Of a stretch of 14,521 nucleotides of DNA, positions 7,694-13,324 are shown piece by piece. Source of the DNA: Streptomyces katrae. GTDB lineage: Bacteria; Actinomycetota; Actinomycetes; Streptomycetales; Streptomycetaceae. The first letter of the stretch is position 1, and each line of letters starts with the position of its first letter. Made by a program: the position numbers and the translations under genes. A model generated the notes under the pieces. That model was not told the origin of the DNA. It searched no databases and worked only from the letters and a program-made list of their open reading frames with translations. The stretch covers positions 1 through 14,521 of the forward strand of contig NZ_JZWV01000030.1 in the NCBI RefSeq assembly GCF_000966975.1, read 5' to 3'.

Positions 7694-8596
7694 CGGGTCG
7701 TGCTCCTTCCGTGCGTGTCGTCGTCGCCGTCGCGGTGACGGCCGGCGTCCTCGATCAGCCGCAGGTAGCGGCTCTCCAGGGAGGGTCGGCGGATCTCCAG
7801 CCCGGGGACGTCCGTGCCCAGCCGGGCGCGCAGCTCCTCCAGGACGGGTCCGACCTCGGCGGTGGTGACGGTGCGGGTGCGCCCGTCCTCGTTCGGCGGG
7901 GGGCGCGACCTCCCGTACGCGGCCGCCGGCGAGGACCGCCACCCGGTCGGCGAGCCGTTCGGCCTCGTCGAGGTAGTGGGTGGTGAGCAGGACGGTGGTG
8001 CCCTCGTCGCGCAGCCGCTCGATCATGTGCCAGCAGTCGCGGCGGGCCTGCGGGTCGAGGCCGGTGGTCGGCTCGTCGAGGAACAGCAGTTCGGGGCGGC
8101 CCACGACCGCGAGGGCCAGGTCCAGGCGGCGGCGCTGGCCGCCGGAGAGGGAGCCGAGGACGGCCTGGGGGCGGTCGGCGAGGTCCACCAGCTCCAGCGC
8201 CTCCCGGACGGGCAGCGGGTCGGAGTAGCACAGGCCGATCTGCTCGACGAGTTCGCCGACCCGCCAGCCCTCGTGGTCGGTGCCGCTCTGCTGGACGATG
8301 CCGATGCGGTTGCGCCAGGCGCGGCCGGCCTGGCCGGGGTCCTCGCCGAGGACGGTGACGGAGCCGCCGGAGCGGTGCCGGAAGCCCTCCAGGATCTCGA
8401 TGGTGGTCGTCTTGCCGGCGCCGTTGGGGCCGAGCACGCCGAACACCTCGCCGCGGCGGACCTCCAGGTCCACGGATCCGACGGCGACGTGGGCGCCGTA
8501 CGCCTTGTGCAGGCCGGAGGTCCGGATGGCGAGGTCGCCGTCGTGTCCGGCGGTACCCGTCGCCGGACCGGCCACCGGCGTACTGAGCGGGCTCAT
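7690..8596 (-). CDS. ABC transporter ATP-binding protein (DrrA-like), frameshifted at a 6-base homopolymer
   Basis: The motifs are complete: Walker A GPNGAGKTT (56-64), signature LSGGQ (150-154), Walker B LLFLDEP (170-176) and H-loop TTHYLDEAE (205-213). After GGRVREVAPP the frame as read turns into Arg/His/Pro-rich nonsense. The break is at a run of six G on the plus strand (7898-7903). With five, the frame continues PNEDGRTRTVTTAEVGP, then LEELRARLG and PSLESRYLRLIEDA. That is the usual C-terminal domain of this exporter family, and it ends in a TGA overlapping the permease ATG. The corrected length is 301 aa. The ATG at 8596 follows GGAGAGGAAAG and overlaps the SpaB_C-like stop. It energises the permease for peptide export and self-protection. 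The extra base may be a sequencing error. Confidence 0.9.
7703..7710 (-). promoter_or_regulatory. Strong ribosome binding site of the permease
   Basis: GGAAGGAG on the minus strand lies about 9 nt before the ATG at 7693. It decides the permease start and shows that the permease is initiated independently, against the apparent read-through fusion with the ATPase. Confidence 0.8.
7898..7903. other. G6 homopolymer, point of the ATPase frameshift
   Basis: Six consecutive G on the plus strand (six C in the coding strand). Dropping one base moves the ATPase from a low-complexity frame to one that encodes a normal family C-terminus and ends at the expected ATGA overlap. One base too many here is the simplest explanation. 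Confidence 0.8.
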
Positions 8597-9693
8597 GCCG
8601 CTTTCCTCTCCGCTGCGCGCCGCAGCCGCTCGCGCCAGTCCTCCCCGTACACCTCGTCGACGGTCTCGGCGATGGCGAAGCACAGGTAGTAGCGCTGGAT
8701 GGGTGTCACGCCGAGCAGGGGGAGCCGGCTGTAGAACAGGTTGATGAGGAGCCGGTACGAGGCGAACCAGGACGGCGTCCGGTCCACGGCCCGGCTCTCG
8801 GCGATGGTGGAGTGGAACTCGCTGCGGCCCTCTGCGACGGGTCCCCGGTGTCCGGGCGGGGCAGTGGACGCGCGGTCCTCGACGGGGGCCAGCCCGTCGA
8901 GCAGCTCGGCGCTGAGGTCGCCGCGGGCCGCCGCGGTGTCGAGGACCCCCATGCCGTACGCGAACGCCGCCCGGAACTCGGCGGCTTCGGAACTCTCGGC
9001 GCCGTCCCGGGCCCGCTCAACGACGGCGCGCAGCATGGGTGCGTCGGCCTCCAGCCTGCGGGCGAAGGAGGGGCGCGGGTCCTTGACGGAGCTCGCCCAG
9101 TACAGGAAGGCCTCGGCGTGCGAGCGCAGCGAGAACACCCCGTAGGAGGGGCCGCCGGGGTGGGCCGTGCACAGGGCGGTGAAGGCCTCGGCGAGGGCCG
9201 TCACGGGAACGCCTGCGTCCCGGCCGGCTGCGAGGTCCATCAGCCGTGCCAGGGGGGTGAACATACGGGTCAGTACCAGGTCGCGGGGGGCTTCGAGGCC
9301 GGCCGGCCAGGTGATGCCGGGGTTCCGGTCGAAGAACTCGACGGTGCCGCGCGGGTGCAGCGGGAGGTAAGGGGGCTCCACGCGTTCCAGCCGGCCCAGT
9401 TCACGGGCCTGGGCGAGGTACTGCTCCCCGGTCATGGGCTCGGGGAGATCCTCCAGCCGCCAGTCGATGGAGCCGGCGATGTCCTGCCACGGAATTCCGT
9501 CGGGGCCGCGGGCGATCAGTTCGACGTGGGGGCCGTGCTTCCAGCCACGGGCCAGATAGGCCACGGTGGCGTTGTGCTCGATGCGCAGGGACCGCACCAC
9601 CGGTACCAGTACCTGCGAAATCCATGCGGGTTCGATCGGTGATCGCGCATGAAAGCGCATGCCGATCGTGCGCTCGTTCGGGGCGCCTTCCAT
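8593..9693 (-). CDS. SpaB_C / thiopeptide-type biosynthesis protein (glutamate elimination or pyridine synthase)
   Basis: 366 aa from the ATG at 9693, which has GAGAGG 8 nt upstream. A GTG at 9702 is possible but sits right against that site. The N-terminal part (ISQVLVPVVRSL, then ARGWKHGPHVELIARG at 49-63) resembles the stand-alone LanB C-terminal domain, where a G-x-H-v-x-l segment is conserved. The C-terminus LLINLFYSRLPLLGV, then RYYLCFAIAETVDEVYG (315-350), is reminiscent of thiopeptide-type family members. The family has two roles: elimination of glutamate to make Dha/Dhb, or the formal [4+2] cycloaddition that makes the pyridine macrocycle. The neighbouring dehydratase lacks an elimination domain, so elimination is the role the cluster must have. 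The 366-aa length and C-terminus could equally suit a pyridine synthase. The sequence alone does not settle it. It is the first enzyme gene after the precursors, 30 nt after the stop of precursor 1. Confidence 0.78.
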   Translation of the reverse strand: MEGAPNERTIGMRFHARSPIEPAWISQVLVPVVRSLRIEHNATVAYLARGWKHGPHVELIARGPDGIPWQDIAGSIDWRLEDLPEPMTGEQYLAQARELGRLERVEPPYLPLHPRGTVEFFDRNPGITWPAGLEAPRDLVLTRMFTPLARLMDLAAGRDAGVPVTALAEAFTALCTAHPGGPSYGVFSLRSHAEAFLYWASSVKDPRPSFARRLEADAPMLRAVVERARDGAESSEAAEFRAAFAYGMGVLDTAAARGDLSAELLDGLAPVEDRASTAPPGHRGPVAEGRSEFHSTIAESRAVDRTPSWFASYRLLINLFYSRLPLLGVTPIQRYYLCFAIAETVDEVYGEDWRERLRRAAERKAA

Positions 9694-9723
9694 GGGTGTC
9701 ACCTCTCGTTCTGGGATCCGCCG

Positions 9724-9882
9724 TCAGCAGCAGGACGAACCGGACGACGACGAAGAGCAGCAGAGCCAGCTGCCCAGGTTGGAAGCACCCATCTCGGGGA
9801 GGGCGACGCCGTCGACGACGTCGAGGATCTCCAGGTCCTCCAGCTCGAAGGAGGCGAAATCCTCGGCGGTCAGGTTGTCCAT
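9724..9882 (-). CDS. RiPP precursor peptide 1 (52 aa)
   Basis: The acidic leader MDNLTAEDFASFELEDLEIL has the F-x-L-E-x-L-x-I-x-D pattern that recognition elements bind, followed by VALPEMGA. The likely core after Gly-Ala is SNLGSWLCCSSSSSGSSCC (19 residues, with 4 Cys and 9 Ser). The LPE-x-GA junction resembles my recollection of the lactazole precursor. Cys would become thiazoles and Ser become oxazoles or dehydroalanines. If a [4+2] ring forms, Ser1 and Ser10 (right after Cys9) have the spacing of 26-membered thiopeptides. The ATG is preceded by AAAGGGAATTC, nearly the same leader as precursor 2, so the ribosome site was duplicated with the gene. The stop lies 30 nt before the SpaB_C-like ATG. 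Confidence 0.93.
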   Translation of the reverse strand: MDNLTAEDFASFELEDLEILDVVDGVALPEMGASNLGSWLCCSSSSSGSSCC

Positions 9883-9929
9883 GCGAATTCCCTTTCTTTT
9901 TTCCCGGCTTCCACGGATACAGCGGGGCA

Positions 9930-9968
9930 GGCGCCCGCCCGCCGTCTTGCGACGGAGGGCGGGGCGCC
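9930..9968 (-). promoter_or_regulatory. Intergenic GCAA-tetraloop hairpin between the precursor genes
   Basis: In the precursor mRNA this forms a stem of 16 G-C-rich pairs with one bulge and one mismatch, closed by a C-G pair and capped by GCAA, a stable GNRA tetraloop. It sits between the precursor 2 stop (10007) and the precursor 1 start (9882). No U-run follows on either strand, so it is not a standard intrinsic terminator. It could be a partial attenuator or a 3' stabiliser that makes precursor 2 more abundant than the downstream message. Confidence 0.7.
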
Positions 9969-10006
9969 TTGCTCGGTCGTGCCTGCGGCGTACCGCCGTC
10001 GTCAGC

Positions 10007-10162
10007 TCAGCAGCAGGACGAGGAGGACGACGAGGAGCAGCACAGCCAGCCACCGCTGGAGGCGCCGACCTCGGGGAGGGCCGCACCCTCGGCGACGTCC
10101 AGGACCTCGATCTCCTCGAGCTCGAAGGAAGCGAAGTCCTCGGTACCCAGGTTCTTGTCCAT
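10007..10162 (-). CDS. RiPP precursor peptide 2 (51 aa)
   Basis: First gene of the operon and a close paralogue of precursor 1. The leader MDKNLGTEDFASFELEEIEV is followed by LDVAEGAALPEVGA, and the likely core is SSGGWLCCSSSSSSSCC (17 residues: 4 Cys, 9 Ser, and Trp-Leu). The leader keeps the EDFASFELE block and the ALPE-x-GAS junction of precursor 1. The core shares WLCC and terminal CC but loses two residues before Trp and has an unbroken run of seven Ser, where precursor 1 has a Gly. The ATG at 10162 is preceded by GAAAGGGAATTC. The stop is followed by the hairpin at 9930-9968. A minimum-length ORF filter would miss this gene. It is assumed to be processed by the same enzymes. Confidence 0.92.
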   Translation of the reverse strand: MDKNLGTEDFASFELEEIEVLDVAEGAALPEVGASSGGWLCCSSSSSSSCC

Positions 10163-10477
10163 GTGAATTCCCTTTCAGGTTTTCCGTTTGCCTGGCCGGT
10201 CGGCCTGACGAGAAGAATCATTGCCCGCTCGAACCGGCTCCCGGAAGACCTCCAGGACTTCCCCTGACACAGGTAATGGCGCCCCGTTACATTCGTCACG
10301 CGCGCCCTTTGCGCATACGCGCGCACGATTCCCCCCACTGTTGCCCGGGGCCCGGAATGACATATGTCACGACCTCACGTGATCCGTGTCAGCGTTCCTC
10401 CGGAAAACCTTGTCCGGGCCCCCGCCCGCGACCGAGCATGCGAGGGACTCGGCTTCACAGGGAACGGAAATGACGGC
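10163..10477. promoter_or_regulatory. Divergent intergenic region (315 bp) between precursors and C5N genes
   Basis: No coding sequence is convincing here. It must hold the leftward promoter for the RiPP operon and the rightward promoter for the adenylating-enzyme/ALAS genes. It is less GC-rich than its flanks. It contains the perfect palindrome TGACATATGTCA (10358-10369), the 8-bp palindrome TCACGTGA (10375-10382), an inverted repeat TGCGC-N6-GCGCA (10310-10325) and GTAATGGCGCCCCGTTAC, whose outer bases are symmetric. I see no clear match to the Streptomyces vegetative promoter consensus. TTGCCC (10341-10346) with TATGTC 16 nt on is only a weak rightward candidate. Confidence 0.55.
10358..10369. 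promoter_or_regulatory. 12-bp perfect palindrome, candidate operator
   Basis: TGACATATGTCA is fully self-complementary and AT-rich in a GC-rich region. It lies about 195 bp upstream of the precursor 2 start and about 110 bp upstream of the adenylating-enzyme start, between the two divergent units. Such a site suits a dimeric regulator acting on both. No regulator gene is in the window and I cannot assign a family. Confidence 0.4.
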
Positions 10478-12046
10478 GTGACCGGACGATCCACTGCGCA
10501 AGGGCACTACGTCTCCCGGATACTCGGCGTACTCGCCGGGGACCCCCGGCGGCCCCGCATCCGGGGCCGGGCCGGCTCCCTCGACGGGGCCGCGCTCGTC
10601 CGCTCCGTGCACCGCGCCCACGAGGCGCTCCGCGCCGCGGGCGCCGGGCCGGGCACCATGGCCGGGATCCTCACCGAGGCCAACCACCCGCTGACCTTCA
10701 CCGCCCGCCACGCGGCCCATCTCCTGGGCGCCGGCGTGATGTACGTGCGGTCGGTGAACCCCGGCTCGGACCTTCCGCTGCCGGCCGCCGAACAGGCCGG
10801 GCTCCTCGCGGAATGCGGGGTCTCGGTCCTCGTGACGGACCCGGCCCACGCCGGCCGCGGCCGCGAACTCGCCGCGCTGCTCCCGCAGCCCGTGGCCGTC
10901 GTGGTCCTCGACGCCCCCGGCGACGGGGACGCGAACGGCGGCAGCGACGCCGACGCCGCCACGGCGGCCGGGGAGGCCCCGCGGACGCCGGACTGCGCCG
11001 TGGTGACGTACACCAGCGGCAGCAGCGGCCGCCCCAAGGGCGTGCGGCAGTCCTTCGCCGCCTGGAACCGGCTCGTGCTCGGCGACGCCGCCTCCCTCGC
11101 GGGGCGGCAGCCGGAGCGGATGCTGATCGTCACCCCGACCAGCCACACCGTCGCCGTCATGGCCGACGTGGTCCTGGCCTCCGGCGGCTCCCTCGTGGTC
11201 CACGACCGCTTCGACACCGCCGAGGTGCTGCGGGCCCTGGCCGCCGAACGGATCACCCGGGTCTACGTGACCGTCCCGCAGCTGTACCGGCTGCTGGACC
11301 ACCCGGACACGGCCGGCACCGACCTGTCCGCGCTGCGCCAGCTCATCTACAGCGGCTGCACGGCCTCACCGGCCCGGCTGGCCGACGCGGTACGGGTCTT
11401 CGGACCCCGCCTCGTGCAGTGCTACGGCTCCACCGAGGCGGGCCGGATCACCCTGCTGGACCAGCTCGACCACTTCGAGCCGGAGCTGCTGCCCAGCGTG
11501 GGCCGCCCCTTCCCGGGCGTCGAGGTCCGCGTCTGCGACCCCGCCACCGGGCTGGAGGTCCCGCGCGGCGGGTCCGGCGAGGTCCAGGTGCGCTCCCCGT
11601 ACGCGATGGCCGGCTACCAGGGCCTGCCCGCCGAGAGCGCCGCCGCCCTGCTGCCGGACGGCTGGCTGCGGACCGGCGACCTCGGGCACCTGGACGCGTA
11701 CGGGTACCTCCACCTGGCCGACCGGATCGGACGCGTGATCAAGGCGGCCGGCGTCAAGGTCCGGCCCGCCGAGGTGGAACGCGCCCTGCTCACCCACTCC
11801 GCCGTCGCCGACTGCGCGGTGTTCGGCACGCCCGACCCGGTGACCGGCGAGGCCGTGCACGCCGCCGTGGTGCTGCGCGTCCCCTGCGAACCCGACGAGC
11901 TGCGCCGCCACGTCGCAGCGGTCCTCTCCCCCGCCCACGCCCCCGCGCGGATCGTGCGGTGGCCCGAACTCCCCCTGACCGAATCCGGAAAGCCCGACCA
12001 CAGGCGCCTCGCGGGCGCGGCGGTCTCCGGCGCGGCCTCGAACTGA
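10478..12046 (+). CDS. ANL-superfamily adenylating enzyme (C5N amide synthetase candidate)
   Basis: 522 aa from a GTG at 10478, with GGAA about 9 nt upstream. An upstream in-frame ATG (10364) would add 38 residues unlike the family and would start inside the operator palindrome, so I prefer the GTG. The P-loop TYTSGSSGRPKGVR (177-190), CYGSTEAGR (315-323), the hinge motif LADRIGRVIKAAG and catalytic Lys505 in ESGKPDHR are all present, so both the adenylation and thioesterification/acyl-transfer halves look intact. ANL enzymes activate a carboxylate as acyl-AMP, then pass it to CoA, a carrier or an amine. In C5N clusters one such enzyme makes ALA-CoA and another makes the amide of C5N with an acid. 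Since the downstream ligase is a plain acyl-CoA ligase, this one is the better amide synthetase candidate. The substrate is inferred from neighbours and not read from residues. The next gene starts 21 nt on. Confidence 0.85.
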   Translation: MTGRSTAQGHYVSRILGVLAGDPRRPRIRGRAGSLDGAALVRSVHRAHEALRAAGAGPGTMAGILTEANHPLTFTARHAAHLLGAGVMYVRSVNPGSDLPLPAAEQAGLLAECGVSVLVTDPAHAGRGRELAALLPQPVAVVVLDAPGDGDANGGSDADAATAAGEAPRTPDCAVVTYTSGSSGRPKGVRQSFAAWNRLVLGDAASLAGRQPERMLIVTPTSHTVAVMADVVLASGGSLVVHDRFDTAEVLRALAAERITRVYVTVPQLYRLLDHPDTAGTDLSALRQLIYSGCTASPARLADAVRVFGPRLVQCYGSTEAGRITLLDQLDHFEPELLPSVGRPFPGVEVRVCDPATGLEVPRGGSGEVQVRSPYAMAGYQGLPAESAAALLPDGWLRTGDLGHLDAYGYLHLADRIGRVIKAAGVKVRPAEVERALLTHSAVADCAVFGTPDPVTGEAVHAAVVLRVPCEPDELRRHVAAVLSPAHAPARIVRWPELPLTESGKPDHRRLAGAAVSGAASN

Positions 12047-12067
12047 CGAAGAAAGCGAGCTGACATC

Positions 12068-13324
12068 GTGACGACTTCCACGACCCCGACCCTCCCGGCG
12101 TCCCCCCGGGCCCACCTGGCGTTCTTTACGGACCGCGCCGCCGCCGCGATCGCGGACGGCAAGCGCGAGTTCCTGGAACTCGGCCGCCGCGCCGGCCGTT
12201 TCCCCAGTGCCTCCACCTCCACCGACCCGGCCGACGCCACGGCCGAGATCAGCGTCTGGTGCAGCAACGACTACCTCGGCATGGGCCAGCAGCCGAAGGT
12301 CATGGCGGCGATGCGGGACGCGCTGGAGCGCTTCGGCGCCGGCTCCGGCGGCTCCCGCAACATCGGCGGCACCAACCACGTCCACGTGCAGCTGGAGGCC
12401 GAACTCGCCGCGCTGCACGGCAAGGAGGCGGCGCTGATCTTCACCTCCGGCTACACCGCGAACGACGGCGCCCTGACGGTGATCGCCGGTGCGGTCCCCG
12501 ACTGCGTGGTCTTCTCGGACGAGCTGAACCACGCCTCGATCATCGACGGGCTGCGGCACAGCGGCGCCGCCAAGCGCATCTTCCGCCACAACGACGCGGC
12601 GCACCTGGAGGAGCTGATCGCGGCCGAGGACCCGGAGCGGCCGAAGCTGATCGTGCTGGAGTCGGTGTACTCGATGTCCGGTGACGTCGCGCCGATCCGC
12701 GAGGTCACCGAGGTCGCCCGCAAGTACGGGGCGACGATCTTCCTCGACGAGGTCCACGCGGTGGGCATGTACGGGCCGCGCGGCGCCGGCATAGCGGCCC
12801 GCGAGGGGCTGGCCGAGGAGATCGACGTGGTCATGGGCACCCTCGGCAAGGGCTTCGGCACCGCCGGCGGCTACATCGCGGGGCCGGCCGCGCTGATCGA
12901 CGCCGTACGGACCCTGTCGCGGCCGTTCGTGTTCACCACCTCCCTCCCGCCGGCGGTCGCGGCGGGCGCGCTGGCCGCCGTACGCCACCTGGCGGGCTCG
13001 GACGCCGAGCGGACCGCGCTGCACCGCAACGCGAAGCTGCTGCACGGGCTGCTGCGGGAGCGCGGCATCCCGTTCCTGTCGGACGAGTCGCACATCGTGT
13101 CGGTGCTGATCGGTGAGGACGCGGCCTGCAAGAAGGCCTCGGCGCTGCTGCTGGAGCGGTACCGGATCTACGTGCAGTCCATCAACGCGCCGAGCGTGAA
13201 GACGGGCGAGGAGATCCTGCGCATCGCGCCGGGGGCGCTGCCCGAGCCGGCCGAGGTGGAGAAGTTCGTGGAGGCCCTCGACTCGGTGTGGCTGGAACTC
13301 GGCCTGCCGCGGACCGCCGCATGA
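12068..13324 (+). CDS. 5-aminolevulinate synthase (C5N cyclising type expected)
   Basis: 418 aa from a GTG. This is a PLP alpha-oxoamine synthase of ALAS type. The ALAS block SVWCSNDYLGMGQQPKVM (62-79) is present. RNIGGTNHVHVQLEAELAAL (97-116) is the ALAS form of the glycine and succinyl-CoA binding segment. DELNHASIIDG holds His155, which stacks on PLP. FLDEVHAVG (225-233) has Asp227. GTLGKGFGTAGG (257-268) has Schiff-base Lys261. It condenses glycine with succinyl-CoA. Streptomycetes make heme precursor ALA from glutamyl-tRNA, so their ALAS genes are dedicated to C5N: the enzyme makes ALA and also cyclises ALA-CoA to 2-amino-3-hydroxycyclopent-2-enone. Flanking ANL genes fit this. The stop overlaps the next ATG (ATGA). 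The closest alternatives, AONS and KBL, are less likely because of the motif forms. Confidence 0.92.
   Translation: MTTSTTPTLPASPRAHLAFFTDRAAAAIADGKREFLELGRRAGRFPSASTSTDPADATAEISVWCSNDYLGMGQQPKVMAAMRDALERFGAGSGGSRNIGGTNHVHVQLEAELAALHGKEAALIFTSGYTANDGALTVIAGAVPDCVVFSDELNHASIIDGLRHSGAAKRIFRHNDAAHLEELIAAEDPERPKLIVLESVYSMSGDVAPIREVTEVARKYGATIFLDEVHAVGMYGPRGAGIAAREGLAEEIDVVMGTLGKGFGTAGGYIAGPAALIDAVRTLSRPFVFTTSLPPAVAAGALAAVRHLAGSDAERTALHRNAKLLHGLLRERGIPFLSDESHIVSVLIGEDAACKKASALLLERYRIYVQSINAPSVKTGEEILRIAPGALPEPAEVEKFVEALDSVWLELGLPRTAA

Noticed and set aside
6782..8596. A genuine ABC ATPase-permease fusion protein
   Set aside because: The junction is Arg/His/Pro-rich low-complexity sequence typical of a wrong frame. 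The alternative frame encodes a standard ATPase C-terminus, and the permease has its own GGAAGGAG site and ATG.
9930..9968. Rho-independent terminator
   Set aside because: The hairpin is strong, but no T-run follows on either strand, and the operon must continue through it to express precursor 1 and the enzymes.
9883..10338. Long minus-strand frame upstream of and fused to precursor 1
   Set aside because: The upstream residues are Arg/Pro-rich and overlap precursor 2 in another frame. Precursor 1 has its own ATG and ribosome site at 9882.
10375..10382. TCACGTGA as a second parS site near the divergent promoter
   Set aside because: It shares only the central 8 bp of parS. The flanks (CC before, TC after) break the GTT...AAC arms, so ParB binding is not supported.
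10364..10477. Longer start (ATG at 10364) for the first adenylating enzyme
   Set aside because: The extra 38 residues do not look like an ANL N-terminus, the ATG lies inside the TGACATATGTCA palindrome, and the GTG at 10478 begins a normal family N-terminus.
12068..13324. Biotin-pathway 8-amino-7-oxononanoate synthase or 2-amino-3-ketobutyrate CoA ligase
   Set aside because: The SVWCSNDYLGMGQ and RNIGGTNHVHVQLE segments have the ALAS form, and the neighbours are adenylating enzymes rather than biotin or threonine-catabolism genes.
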